A stretch of 64,000 bases of DNA from Liopterus haemorrhoidalis (GCA_963971575.1 OZ020612.1:66337869-66401868); one strand, 5' to 3'. Shown: positions 1-10,922, counted from the first letter of the stretch. Translations and numbers: made by a program. Notes: generated from the letters alone by a model not told the origin.

Positions 1-110
1 CCCCCCCCGCACCTTGAGAAGTGAGGACCTTTTTTTTGCTCTTTACGTGAAATTTTGAAGTGAGGACCTTTTTTCTTGCTCGTCACTTGAAATTGATTGT
101 GCCCTGTTTT
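1..110. repeat. Truncated MITE with two units of the 39-bp minisatellite
   Basis: A C-run with GCACC at the window edge is followed by two units of the dispersed minisatellite (GTGAGGACC, T-run, TTGCTC, then a CACTTG-like end). It resembles the inner part of the C-rich MITEs found elsewhere in the window. The left end lies outside the window, so the element cannot be bounded. Confidence 0.55.
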
Positions 111-1040
111 TATAATAAGTTTTAAATATATAATATTTCTTTGCAATAATTATGTATAATTGGACCCCCCAAGCCAAAAATCTATGTGCGGGCCTGCTAA
201 TGTGTTATTAATTCCATATATCTTTGAAGCTCTGAGGAAGATTTAAATTAAATCGAAACGATAGCGAAGTTAATAAATTTTGTTTTATTTTCTGACTGGT
301 CCGAATCCCATTACCTATCAACTATAATACTAACTTATTGACGTAAGTCATCTAATCAAGATTAATAAAAATGTTGATGATTTACCTAATCTTGGATTAA
401 AAAAAGTGACCACTAAAAAACTAAAGTAATTTTTAACGTTTTTAAAAATAATCCTATGTTACCTTTACGTAAATATCAGTATACAATTTTGTTAAAAAAG
501 AATATTAAGTTAAGTCTAATGACCCTGAGAAGTCATTTAATTGAAAATGGTATTAAATTCAGAAAATTTAGACCGCCATTAGAGTGATATGGGTTTCTCT
601 GATGAATCTAGTTTTTACCTGAAATATAAACTTCGAACAATAAACGTTCAAAATTTGGATCAGCTAACTCGTCAAATACGGCAGATATGGAGATCACTGC
701 CAAAGTATGCCGAAAAGATGCCAAGCAATAATTGATAATAATGGAGATTGGACCAATTATTAGATAGTAGCGTAATAATATTTACAGAAAATTTTAAAAT
801 TATTTTTATTTTTTCCTTTTCTCTATTATAGTCCGCCAAAACTACAAGGGCATCTTATTATACAGACCAGGGACGTAGCCAGGGAGGGACATAGGGGGCA
901 TTTGCCCCCCCCCCCTTTCAGGATAGTTTACCTTATATAAAATATAATTTAGGTTGTTAGAAGTTTTCTTCACCGGAGGTGAAGAAAATTTATAAATTCA
1001 CCAGACTATTATTATTTAATATACTACAAAAGACCTAGAG
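111..1040. other. Intergenic, mostly unassigned
   Basis: No coding region is recognised. Near 868-925 a CAGGGACGTAGCCAGG start and a G-run/C-run stretch look like one end of a hAT-type MITE, but no partner end was found. The rest is AT-rich unique-looking sequence. Confidence 0.5.
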
Positions 1041-2108
1041 CAGGGGTCGGCAACCTGCGGCTCTTTTAGAAAATTTTGTGACTCTTTGAAACTTGGCTGA
1101 TTTTTATTTTAATATAATCTATTTTTTAATTTTCAACTTTCTGCCTGTACTATACAGTTTTGTATTTTTCAGAATGTTTTACAGTGCAATTCACGCCCGG
1201 TAATTCCCCGAGCTACTGCATATTCCCTTTTAGAAGGAGTTATTTGTTTCGAAAAAAAGTTATCTGTATTTGTGAATGATTTACGTGCAAAAACATTTTT
1301 ATATTTTATTAATTTAAAAAAACATGTTATTACTGCATTTTTTTTTTTTTTGCACAAACTATTGTTATCTTGCAGGAAGCTTTTCGAGATAGATTTAAAG
1401 AGTTTAGAAAATATAAAGCTACACTAGCTTTTTTGACAAAATCAATTGAAGTAGATATGTAGCAATTACATTTATCACCTTCAATTAGTGGATTTGAAAT
1501 CCAAAGGTTTATGGAATTACATATTCTTAAAACTTAATTCTAAACTGGAAAATTTAGAAAGAAAAAAGTGAATTTTATCTTCCCAGCATAAGTGGACCGA
1601 AATTCGCAATCTTCAAAATGTTCAAGTTCTTTTCGAAGCTTGGAACCGTCTTCCAGAATCGTTCAATCTTTTAAAAAATTATGCTTTTGAGCTAGTGACA
1701 ATTTTCGGATCCACATATTATTGTATGCAAATCATTTCACATATGAAATTAATAAAGAGTCAGTTAAGAAGTAATCTTACTGACCTGAAACTAGAGTGCG
1801 GCCTTAACTTAAAGATTACTGAATATTCACCAAATATTGAAGTCTTATAGAACACTATACAGGAGCAATCGTCCCATTAAAAAAATTATTATATTGTAAT
1901 ATACTGGCAACTACAATAGGTATCACAAACTAAATGTATAAGTAAATATTAATTTATTGCAATACTTGATTATTTTAAAACAAATAAACAATTTTTACGT
2001 TTTTTTTCTTAAATATAGCATATATTTTTTAGCGGCTCTTCCATGTTATTGTGTTTTTTTTTTCAATATAGATTTGGCTCTTTGTCACTGAAAGGTTGCC
2101 GACCCCTG
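1041..2108 (+). mobile_element. hAT DNA transposon, internally decayed
   Basis: Both ends show the inverted repeat CAGGGGTCGGCAACCT, and the adjoining 8 bases are ACCTAGAG on the left and ACCTAGAA on the right. An 8-bp target duplication (7 of 8 matching) with CAGGGG termini is the signature of the hAT superfamily. The 1,068-bp body holds a broken transposase C-terminus on the plus strand. The element is too short for a full hAT transposase, so this is a deletion derivative that can no longer move by itself. Confidence 0.85.
1373..1850 (+). pseudogene. hAT transposase C-terminal remnant (GTF2IRD2/ZBED5-like)
   Basis: Reading the plus strand gives QEAFRDRFKEF, later WTEIRNLQNVQVLFEAW, and finally ELVTIFGSTYYCMQ, KLIKSQLRSNLTD and ITEYSPNIEVL before a TAG. 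The last part matches the conserved C-terminal dimerisation block of hAT transposases of the GTF2IRD2/ZBED5 type, where the usual pattern is FGSTYLCE followed by MKIIKSRYRSRLTD. At least two in-frame stops and a frame change interrupt it. The catalytic N-terminal part is missing. It sits inside the terminal repeats of the surrounding hAT element, which supports the assignment. Confidence 0.75.
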
Positions 2109-2116
2109 ACCTAGAA

Positions 2117-4757
2117 CGCTGTTATTTTCTACCCAAGCCATGTAATTAAGGTCGTACCGACTAATTTAGGATATTTTGTTATTTTTGCCCCCCCCCCCCA
2201 ATCGGTTCAGCCATTCTCCAATTTAAACGTACATATAGACAGACAGACGTTCCCTTTTATATATTTAGAGAAGAGAAGAGATTTGGATAGGACCAAAGAT
2301 TCGATGAAGCATCCTATCGATACGCATCTAATAATCTCCTGATTAATGACTGAAATCCGGCCCTGAGTATACTAAGTAGTTTATAACTGAAGCCATTCCT
2401 GTAATTCTGAATCAACATTAGTATCCATTTAAAGTAACATTATATCGATAAGATAGTAGTGAGCTTGTATCTCATTTGCGTATTAAATCAATATATGAAC
2501 AAGTTAGGTAAATAGCGGAATATTATCTGTTTCAATTAAAGGTTTCTTAGTTGTTTGCCAGCGACAGGCAGCGCTGTGCTCAGATAGAAGTCAGCGGTCA
2601 GACAGATAGCCCCAGTACCTAGTAGATACAACTTCACAGAAGCTGAATTCACAGTTATCTCACATTTCCTATTTAGGATTTAGGATTCTAAACGCTAAAT
2701 GATATTTCATGTTATTGAAATACCGTATATTTGTTATTTACAAAAATGTTTGCAAATATATTTAACAGTTCGTAATTGTGACAAATGTATAAATAACAAA
2801 ACTTGATTATTTTAAATTCAGGAATTTGATGTTCAAATATTTATAGGAGTACGGTAAAACGTCGATTGTCCGGCTCTCAATTGTACGTGGGATTGGATTA
2901 ACAACAATCAAAACGTTCAAGTGAAAATACACCACTTTCCAAATATGCTCCAACGAATTATATGAAGGGGAGCGTTGATCCTTTTTCCCCCTGACACATC
3001 GACTAAAATATTCGCCCAGTCAAATGATAAAACTGTTTTAAACAACTAATTACTCGATTCAGATAAGATAAAGTGGAAATCTGACTTCGGTATAACCTTC
3101 AGAATGCAATTTTAAAATGACACCTAAAACGTGAAATAGAGTAAAAATAGTAGAAATATAATAAAGAGAGTAGTTTTGGAGACAATAACGCTCTTAAAAT
3201 CGGTATTTGGTTTTATTTTGTAGATAAATGTGAATATCAATATCTTCTTAGGTATTTTTGAAATTATAATGTTTTACACACAAAAAGTACTGATATAAGT
3301 TGTACTGAACAACAGCGGCTTATTCAGATGGTGGGGGGGGGGGGGACACAAGCCCCCTCTGAAGGTCCAATGAAATGAAAATTTAACAATTTTATCATAA
3401 TCGTACAGCAAAATAACTTATGTATTTTACAATAATTATAAGCTATATTTTATTATGATTAGTGTTGAAATTAACAGAAAATGCACATTTAAATGTTATT
3501 TTTAGGTTTTCGTAATAATCAAGAAATCCTTATTCCGTCACATGAGTCTGTTCGTTCTGTGCAAATTGTGGCCAAGCGGCTGATTTAGAGAACTGAACAT
3601 AAGTAAGAGAAATATTGAGACTTTAAAAATATATCCCGCGAAAAATATAAATAAATATGTATTTATCGAAGAAAAAATCAAGTGAAAGTTTTAACAATTA
3701 CATTTTTTTATCAACAAATAATGGAATTATTATTTGATATAAACATCAATATCCAACAGCAGGGGTGTCGAACTGATTTGGGTCTTAGTCTGTCTATTTT
3801 ACATATAAAATGATAAGCAGTGACGGAACTTTAAATATCCCGAAGGGTTTCGTGACATTTTTTTATAAACAGAAAAGGGGAAGAGAGTATATTTTACATT
3901 TTTAAATATATTTTTCCCCTAAATAAGCTCAAGTGATTTTGATTACCGTTTCAGGGGCCATAAAAAATAAGGTTCAGGACCATATGCGGCCCTCGTGCCC
4001 TCGTAATTTGTTTCGGCCCTCCCCAACACAAAATCCTGGCTGCGCCACTGGGGGGGGCTCAAGTCCGTGTAACCGCCCCCTACGGTGCGAACCACTGTTA
4101 TATGTAGCAAAATACATTCTTCTTACTAACTCTCTTTTTTAGGGCAAGTGTCACGTGTTATCCATCATGAGATTTTAATGGATTAGATAAATTTTAATCG
4201 CCAGTTCTAAACAGGGTGTAAAATGAATAATTTGTGTTTCTCTTACGTTGTTAGAGTTTCTGATTTTTATAAAAGCCGAAGTAGTTTTCGTTTTACGACT
4301 ATAACATTTTTTAACTAAACTTTATCCGATTAATAATATCAAATATAAGGAAGTATGTGACTTAACCTGAAGTTATTAATATATAAAACCTTAGTATTAA
4401 GTTTATCCTTCTTATTACCGGAGTAAATTCCCATTTATACTGGTATAAAATACGATAATCTTAGAAACGCACCGACCCGACGTATGAAAGAATGTCCACA
4501 TAACTGTTCTTAAAATATTATATCGCCATTTTTACGATCACTGACATTTAAATATTTAAAAGCATTTTAATAGGCCTAACTCATTTTCGATAGACGAATT
4601 TTCGGAATTATTTGCAATAAATGTGTTTTATATTTTTTAACAGTTAGCTGTTCCTGGAAAAGATTTATACAAGTAATGTTTGCTGATGGATCATAAAGTT
4701 TGGTTTTAAAAATTTAAAATACAAGAAATTTATTTTAAGTTATATAGTTTTTATAAA
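2117..4757. other. Intergenic with scattered MITE scraps
   Basis: No gene is recognised. A C-run followed by ATCGGTTCAGCCATTC near 2190 resembles a common repeat-derived tail. A G-run with CCCCCTCTGAAGG lies at 3330-3370. CAGGGGTGTCGAACTGATTT at 3765 is a hAT-type left end without a clear right end. Further C- and G-rich scraps at 3980-4090 (TGGCTGCGCCACTG) look like the end of another MITE. Confidence 0.5.
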
Positions 4758-4815
4758 ATTTGATGTGAAGTGTGAATTTTCACACATTTCAGGGTTTTGT
4801 AGGAATTTAATAAGT
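4758..4815 (-). repeat. Solo terminal fragment related to family T
   Basis: GATGTGAAGTGTGAATTTTC, CACACATTTCAGGGTTTTG and a TTTAATAAGTG tail match the terminal region of family T in minus orientation. The sequence beyond 4815 differs from T but shares TGCTGGATGT, in inverted form, with a similar fragment at 12362. A second family may therefore use the same terminus. Confidence 0.6.
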
Positions 4816-4922
4816 GTAAGAAAACAATAGAATGCTGGATGTCTAAGAATGTTGTTTTGATAGAAAGTTTTTTGATAATCATTTTTAGGGTTTTGTAGGT
4901 GTGACCAAAAAACCCTTATACC

Positions 4923-5104
4923 CAGAGCCGCAGTAAGGGGCGCGATAAAGGCGCTGACGGGCTTGACTAAGGGGCGCTATTGGAAGGTGAGGACCTTTTT
5001 TTTGCTCATCACAAATTTTGAGAGGTGAGAACCTTGTTTTTATTTGCTAAGAGCGCCAAAACACCGTTCTGCCCCTAGCGCAAGTTTTCCTTACTGCGGC
5101 TCTG
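4923..5104. mobile_element. MITE-A (hAT-type), inserted in family T
   Basis: The 182-bp element has inverted ends CAGAGCCGCAGTAAGG and is flanked on both sides by CTTATACC, a perfect 8-bp duplication. The uninterrupted target ACCCTTATACCGTCATTTTG is seen in other T copies at 18640, 26815 and 47825. It carries one and a half units of the GGACC...TTGCTC minisatellite. Confidence 0.9.
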
Positions 5105-5123
5105 CTTATACCGTCATTTTGTC

Positions 5124-5191
<68 letters not shown>

Positions 5192-5216
5192 GCCTGTCTG
5201 TCCGTCTGTCTGTCCG
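5124..5216. repeat. (TGTC)n microsatellite inside family T copy 1
   Basis: About 93 bases of TCTG/TGTC repeats with a few TGCC and TCCG variants. The tract has the same position in every T copy but differs in length (about 50 bases at 26836, 16 at 18658, about 60 at 41015). Confidence 0.95.
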
Positions 5217-5692
5217 GTAAAAATTGTAGCCAAACGGCTAAACCTAGAGAGTTGAAATTTGGCACTCTTATACAACTCTTTGACCCGCACATAGGATAAA
5301 TACTTAAACATCTAAAAAACATATTCCCCTAAAAATATAAACAAATATCTGCTCATCGAAAAAAAATTATTTTTTTTATATTCTGAGTAGGGCATCAAAT
5401 GAAATCCCTTAGTACGTGGATTAACGATCAAAATTTTATTATTGCAAAATAAATTATTTTGACGCGTTTTTTTGCTAAAATTGTGCAAAAAAAAAAATTT
5501 TGTCCCGCACCCTGTAGCCCAGATGGTTTAAACTAAAAATCTGAAAAAAATTTAAGTAATGTAAATTTTTGTGAACCGGTATAGTACAACAGGAATTTTT
5601 GATCAGATTATGTTTTCGGAAAATAACGCATTTTTTGTGTTTTTTGCTTGACCATGTAAAATATTTAATAACTTATGTAACAAAGTAAACCA

Positions 5693-5760
5693 GCATGCTT
5701 TAATGGTGTAATGGTTAGCATTCTCGCGTTCTAATTTGCAAACTAGGGTACCGGTCTCGA
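5693..5760 (+). other. tRNA-like module I inside family T copy 1
   Basis: TGGTGTAATGGTTAGCATT resembles a Pol III A box and D arm; GGGTACCGGTCTCG stands where a B box would be but is degraded. The block is shared, with divergence, by the T copies at 19041 and 46853 (TTGCAAACTA in common). It is not a functional tRNA gene, because no closed acceptor stem is seen. Confidence 0.5.
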
Positions 5761-6079
5761 AATAATTTTATTTTTTCTGTTTTTTTTGCATTTTTATTTT
5801 GTTAAATTTTTTTTTCAAAATTCTAGTTATATTTGAGCAAAAATCAGTGAAAATTGTTGAAATTGAATACACGAAATCAGAGAGGCGGAGTTATGACTTA
5901 AAACAACCAATGGAAACCATAGGCGCAATTTTCAAAATCTTAATAAACCTTGCTATATAAAAAAAATACTGCGCATATTTAGAAAATTAAATAATGGTAT
6001 TAGGCATTCGAATTAAAATTAAACAAAAAAAAATATTTTAACATAAAATTTGTTTTGGCATCCCAAATAATCATCATTC

Positions 6080-6386
6080 CAGTGGCGCACCGGGGGGGGG
6101 GATGCGGGTCCTCCCTGTGAAGGAAATACCAAATTTTTAAATCTTTTAGCATTGTGATCTTAGGTAAATATATAGATATGGATTTAAAAGTAGAGATGAG
6201 GACGTTTTTTTGTTTGCTCTTCACTTGTATTTTACAAGTGAGGACCTTTTTTTTGCTCATCACTTGTATTTTACAAGTGAAGACCTTTTTTTTTTGGTCA
6301 TTACTTGTATTTCAGAAGCGAGGAGCTTTCTTTTATATCTTCACTTTTTTTCTGTCTATCGGGCAAAATTTCTGGGTGCGCCACTG
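6080..6386. mobile_element. MITE (CAGTGGCGCACC ends, hAT-type) with minisatellite
   Basis: The ends are CAGTGGCGCACC and its complement GGTGCGCCACTG, flanked on both sides by CATCATTC (perfect 8-bp duplication). Other T copies show the empty target AATCATCATTCACT. The body contains about four units of the 39-bp minisatellite. Confidence 0.9.
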
Positions 6387-6458
6387 CATCATTCACTTAC
6401 TAAATACCTGCGAAACCCTGAAATCTGTGAAAATTCACACTGCACATACATTTTTTTT

Positions 6459-7060
6459 GTTTTAGTGTTGAAGGCGTCTAATATTTCGTTGTTTTCAAAG
6501 TGATATCTATCCTCCTGTGTTGTAATCGTGATGGTGTATCAGTACCTTTAAGGATCAGTTATCGATCTGGCGTTACCGTGTTTATGGACGTATTGCCCAA
6601 CTCTTCCGTAACATTATTTACGAGTTATGAGTCGGAGTCGGCAGGCTGTGTTTAGATACATTTACGAGCATACATCAGACCATTCAAACCTAATCCATCT
6701 CATAGTATTTCGGTCTAGAGTATAATTAAGCTTGTTTATTAATTCCACAAGAATTACTGGCTCTCTCAATTGATTTCCAGTCGTTTTTCACAACACTTTC
6801 CAAGAATTTATTACGCTACTTTTTACAACGACCCAACAAAAAATTATAGAGTTACAAATAATTAATTGAATTATAAAATTTATTATTTATTTTATTACTA
6901 TGCAAATATCGAACACTTAAGTGGCGTCTAATAGCCTGAAGTGCTTCGCACAAAAAAACGATTTATCTTCAGTTTAATATATTTATGACTGCGTTAGGAA
7001 CTGTGTTCGGAAGAGTGAGCTGGAGCATTGTCCTGATTGTAAACATTTATCTTTCATAAT
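6459..7060. other. Intergenic, nothing recognised
   Basis: AT-rich sequence with no coding similarity, no repeat shared with the rest of the window and no RNA gene signature that I can see. Confidence 0.5.
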
Positions 7061-7772
7061 TAGGCTGACCATTTTCTTGAGAAGGCAATGCGGGACGGTC
7101 CAGGGTGAGGACCTTTTTTTTTTTTTGCTCGTCACTTGGATTTTGGGAGGTGAGAACCTTGTTTTTATTTGCTAAGGGCGCCAAAACACGGCTCCATGAG
7201 AGGAAAGGAGTACAAAAGATAACAAAAATGTATTACACGATTTAACAATTGTGGCTAGTATAATTTAATTACCGCGACAAAAAAATTAACAATTGAATAA
7301 AAAATATCACAAAAAAATAAATTACACTGATAACTACATATACCATGAGCTCAAAAAGAAATAACATAAGGGTTGGCTATGGAAAAATAAAATAATGTCT
7401 ACTGCAGGCTTTATATAACAATATAAACTTATGACAACAACAAAAGTCATGACAGTTAATTAATTCTAAAGCTTGCTGATGACATTACTTTTATTTTCCA
7501 TAGCCAACCCTTATGTAATTTCTTTTAGAACTCATGGTATAATGTAAATATACACATTTTAATATCAAAATTCAAAAATTATCATTATCAAACTATAGGA
7601 AAAGTAGAGCACTGACAGTTAAATTGATGTAAAGTTAGTTAGAATTAAAAATGCGGGACATTTTGCGGGACAAATATCAAAATGCGGGACATTTTGCTGG
7701 CAAGTAACAATGCGGGACGCAGAGTCAAAATGCGGGACTGTCCCGCAAAATGCGGGACGAATGGTCACCCTA
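7061..7772. mobile_element. hAT-type MITE of the TGCGGGAC family with nested insertions
   Basis: The ends TAGGCTGACCATT and ATGGTCACCCTA are inverted copies, flanked by TTCATAAT on both sides (perfect 8-bp duplication). Near both ends lie many TGCGGGAC repeats. The left part holds a minisatellite unit joined to a stretch ending GGGCGCCAAAACACGGCTC, which belongs to MITE-A. The middle holds a separate TA-flanked MITE at 7343-7537. Confidence 0.85.
7343..7537. mobile_element. Tc1/mariner-type MITE with about 60-bp inverted repeats
   Basis: CCATGAGCTCAAAAAGAAAT at the left end pairs with the right end over roughly 60 bp, including TAAGGGTTGGCTATGG in both arms. TA lies on each side. Long terminal inverted repeats, a TA duplication and a length of 195 bp fit a non-autonomous Tc1/mariner derivative. 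Confidence 0.75.
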
Positions 7773-7866
7773 TTCATAATTCACTTCTATTTGATATCTG
7801 ACTTAACGCTACGTACAACCCCCAGAGATTATTAGTTTCTTATACAAAACTAATGACAATCTATAC

Positions 7867-8834
7867 ATCAAATTTTGCACAGAATTTTTATCTATCTAAT
7901 AGGATATTTTTGATTGTAGAAAAAATTATTGTAAAAATGTTATTGCTCAATAACTTAATAATAGGTATCACACAACAATGTTCTGTAATTTTTTAAATAT
8001 AGTCTGTTTCAAACGGTTAGGCGGAACTAAATGGGAATTTCGTTCTTTTAGGTTGTCACGAAAAGGGACCTTGCTTGGGTTATTTCATTTTTCACGTTGG
8101 AATGTCAAAATTTAAAATTCCAACAATGAAACCATGGAAACGAATGACATATGTCAAACTTAAATTAATTTTCTTACATATTAAATTAAAAAAATAAATA
8201 AATGAGATATTTGTATTAAGAATGACACAAAAAATCAAATATAAAGAAAATGACATTTTAAAATGATATTAACCTTAACCAAAAAATATTTGTTGCAAGT
8301 ATGATTTACAAAGCTTAAACAAAACGGCCAAAAAGAATTCGCTACCTTAAAAGCCAGACGGGTCCCATTGAGTTAGAATGTCAAAGACTTAACCCTTTAC
8401 TGCATGAATTTTTATTTTTTGCTGAAATAATTCATGAGCATTAGGAATCAGTTCTTATTGATAGAAAAATTAATTAAAAAAATATATTTAAAATCTTAAT
8501 TATTATTTTTATGAAAAAATAATAATTAAAATAATAATTTAGGGTTTCTGCCAAACATGGAACATTATGATTCTACATTATGTTACAAAAGAAAATGATT
8601 CTGTATTATTTGCTCGTCAATTGCTACGTGTTCTTCATTAAGGATTAAAAGCAGTCGCCCTCGAATTTTTGAAAGAAAAGGTCGTATCTTCTAGTTGTCA
8701 TTTCTCAATAAATTAAGAGTTATCGTTGAAGTGCAAATTCCGCTTGATATCATCAAATCTATTGCAGCCCATTACTTGAGATACAGCAGGATCCATTGCT
8801 GTGTATGTGGCATATATGAACATTCATGAAGTAA
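7867..8834. repeat. Duplicated block, first copy (A1 7867-8335, B1 8367-8834)
   Basis: Part A (from ATCAAATTTTGCACAG) and part B (from ATTGAGTTAGAATGTC) recur in the same order and strand at 8834-9305 and 9901-10378 with only scattered differences. A1 is a MITE copy lacking its right terminal repeat; B1 is a piggyBac-like MITE copy lacking its right end. No coding potential is seen. Confidence 0.85.
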
Positions 8835-8969
8835 TCAAATTTTGCACAGAATTTTTATCTATCTAATAGGATATTTTTGATTGTAGAAAAAATTATTGTA
8901 AAAATGCCATTGCTCAATAACTTAATAATAGGTGTCACACAACAATGTTCTGTAATTTTTTAAATATAG

Positions 8970-9370
8970 TCTGTTTCAAACGGTTAGGCGGAACTAAATG
9001 GGAATTTCGTTCTTTTAGGTTGTCACGAAAAGGGACCTTGCTTGGGTTATTTCATTTTTCACGTTGGAATGTCAAAATTTGAAATTCCAACAATGAAACC
9101 ATGGAAACGAATGACATATGTCAAACTTAAATTAATTTTCTTACATATTTTAATGACAAAAAAATAAATAAATGAGATATTTGTATTAAGAATGACACAA
9201 AAAATCAAATATAAAGAAAATGACATTTTAAAATGATATTAACCTTAACCAAAAAATATTTGTTGCAAGTATGATTTACAAAGCTTAAACAAAACGGCCG
9301 AAAAGCATGATTTAAACGATGAAAGTAACTAGATTGCAAAATCTAGTTCCGCCTAACCGTTTAGAACAGA
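8970..9370. mobile_element. MITE with CGGTTAGGCGGAACTA inverted repeats
   Basis: About 27 bp of inverted ends (TCTGTT, two variable bases, AAACGGTTAGGCGGAACTA) bound a 401-bp non-coding body. Its truncated sister starts at 8003, and a diverged relative appears in SMG6 intron 2 near 60340-60440. The superfamily is not determined because no clear target duplication was found. Confidence 0.75.
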
Positions 9371-9552
9371 TTTTATATTTGTGGTTTATATTTATATAGT
9401 TTTATGTAGAAATGTTCAAATAATACGTCAACTTTTTTTTCGACATGCTTGTTTATAGTTTAGAGCCAAAAATATTATACTAGATGATAATGAAATGCCA
9501 CTTGGTACAAGTATTTTTTACATAAAATAAATCATTTTTATCAGCAGCACCT

Positions 9553-9735
9553 TGGCCATTTTCTAAAGGCAATGCGGGACGGAACAAAAAAAAAAGGTCC
9601 TCATCTCCCAAATCCAAGTGAAGAGCAAAAAAAAGGTCCTCACCTCCCAAATCCAAAATGTTAAAATGCGGGACTTTTGCGGGACGATCTTAATGCGGGA
9701 CAAAATGTTAAAATTCGGGACGAATGGTCACCCTA
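9553..9735. mobile_element. TGCGGGAC-family MITE, diverged copy with minisatellite
   Basis: The right end GGTCACCCTA and several TGCGGGAC repeats match the MITEs at 7061 and 43535. The left end (CTTGGCCATTTTC) is diverged and no matching target duplication is seen. Two minisatellite units lie near its left side. It abuts the hAT transposase remnant. Confidence 0.7.
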
Positions 9736-9737
9736 TT

Positions 9738-9905
9738 TCAGTGGCAAAAGGTGAGCGCAAATTTTCAAAACTCAGACTTATAAAAAACTATTTACGTTTT
9801 AGTTTAAGCCAGGAAAATTTAAATGGATTGGCCATCATATCAATAAAACATAAAATAGCCGAAAGTATTGATACTGAAGAAATAAGAAAAGAAGTCAAAA
9901 ATTGA
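9738..9905 (+). pseudogene. hAT transposase C-terminal fragment (ZMYM1-like)
   Basis: An open frame of 55 codons reads SVAKGERKFSKLRLIKNYLR, then SLSQENLNGLAIISI and ends KEVKN followed by TGA. This is the hAT dimerisation-domain tail found in ZMYM1-like transposases, where SVASAERSFSKL and MSQERLNGLAILSIE are usual. Everything upstream is missing: a MITE ends two bases before it. TTTCAG directly upstream could be a splice acceptor, so the fragment may be a last exon. Stop codons are absent within the fragment, suggesting fairly recent decay. Confidence 0.8.
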
Positions 9906-9926
9906 GTTAGAATGTCAAAGACTTAA

Positions 9927-10447
9927 CCCTTTACTGCATGAATTTTTATTTTTTGCTGAAATAATTCATGAGCATTAGGAATCGGTTCTTATTGATAGAA
10001 ATATTAATTAAAAAAATATATTTAAAATTTAAATTGTTATTTTTATGAAAAAATAATAATTAAAATAATAATTTAGGGTTTCTGCCAAACATGGAACATT
10101 ATGATTCTACATTATGTTACAAAAGAAAATGATTCCGTATTATATGCTCGTCAATTGCTAGGTGTTCTTCATTAGGGATTAAAAGGAGTCGCCCTCGAAT
10201 TTTTGAAAGAAAAGGTCGTATCTTCTAGTTGTCATTTCTCAATAAATTCAGAGTTATCGTTGAAGTGCAAATTCCGCTTGATATCATCAAATCTATTGCA
10301 GCCCATTACTTGAGATACTGCAGGATCCATTGCTGTGTATGTGGCATATATGAACATTCATGAAGTAACGTTCTGATTCAGTTTTAAAAGCAAAATAAAA
10401 AATAAAAACCGAAATGTGCCATACATGGCACACTATGCGGTAAAGGG
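9927..10447. mobile_element. piggyBac-like MITE with TTAA duplication
   Basis: TTAA at 9923-9926 and at 10448-10451 flank ends CCCTTTACTGCATG and ATGCGGTAAAGGG, which are inverted copies. TTAA duplication with CCC-starting ends is typical of piggyBac. The 521-bp body is non-coding. A truncated sister starts at 8393. Confidence 0.75.
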
Positions 10448-10453
10448 TTAATT

Positions 10454-10603
10454 TTTTTTTTTTTTAATTTAATGGCCTTTGCTACTGTGGCAATTAGCCA
10501 GGACAATTTTTATTCGAGAAATTTTCCATGCCTGAACGGGATTCGAACCCGAGACCTTAGCAACGCAGAGCACATGTGTTACCACTACGCTACGCCGGTC
10601 GGC
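10454..10603 (-). mobile_element. tRNA-derived SINE, minus strand
   Basis: On the minus strand the element starts GCCGACCGGCGTAGCGTAG, with an A box around GTAGCGTAGTGGTAA, a B box GGTTCGAATCCC, a body ending ATTGCCACAGTAGC and an A-rich tail. The 12-bp duplication AAAGGGTTAATT lies on both sides. It is a complete retroposed copy, placed at the right TTAA end of the piggyBac-like MITE. Confidence 0.9.
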
Positions 10604-10740
10604 AAAGGGTTAATTGAAGTTTAATGTAGTTAATTTTGTTGTTTTGTTATAAGCATTGATTATTTTGTTAAATTTTTCATTTTGTTAAGTAGAGAATAAT
10701 AATTAGAATAATAAATAAAAAGAAAAATAAACAATTCTTT

Positions 10741-10871
10741 TTTACTTGCCCGACCTTAATATATAAGGGGCAAGTATTGTAATCGCGAAAATTTTCGATG
10801 TCGAGATTTTGACGGATGACCACGTTTCATGGTCCAGGGAATCCAAAAAACCTATTTTCGAAGTGCCGTCC

Positions 10872-10922
<51 letters not shown>

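Larger units (their letters stand above)
4882..6458 (+). mobile_element. Family T element, copy 1 (tRNA-like module I)
   Basis: This near-complete copy starts with TTTTTAGGGTTTTGTAGG, whose AGGGTTTT pairs with AAAACCCT 12 bases on. A (TGTC)n tract follows, then the core starting ATTGTAGCCAAACGGCTAAA, a tRNA-like module at 5693-5760, an AT-rich stretch, and the end motif AAACCCTGAAA plus the hairpin around AAAATTCACAC. T-runs lie at both ends, and no protein is encoded. Two hAT-type MITEs inserted later (4923-5104 and 6080-6386). The microsatellite, hairpin ends and T-run insertion sites recall the HINE/DINE-1 and mini-me group, so a Helentron-type parent is my inference. Confidence 0.75.
8834..10378. 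repeat. Duplicated block, second copy (A2 8834-9305, B2 9901-10378)
   Basis: This is the more complete copy. Between A2 and B2 it has about 595 bp, where the first copy has about 31 bp. That extra stretch contains the right end of the A MITE, a TGCGGGAC MITE and a hAT transposase tail, so the first copy appears to be a deletion product. Confidence 0.8.

Noticed and set aside
5047..5322. Open frames rich in RQTD/DRQT repeats (also 26768-26962, 32893-33114, 40896-41105)
   Set aside because: They are translations of the (TGTC)n tract in families T and M; no start context or conservation beyond the repeat.
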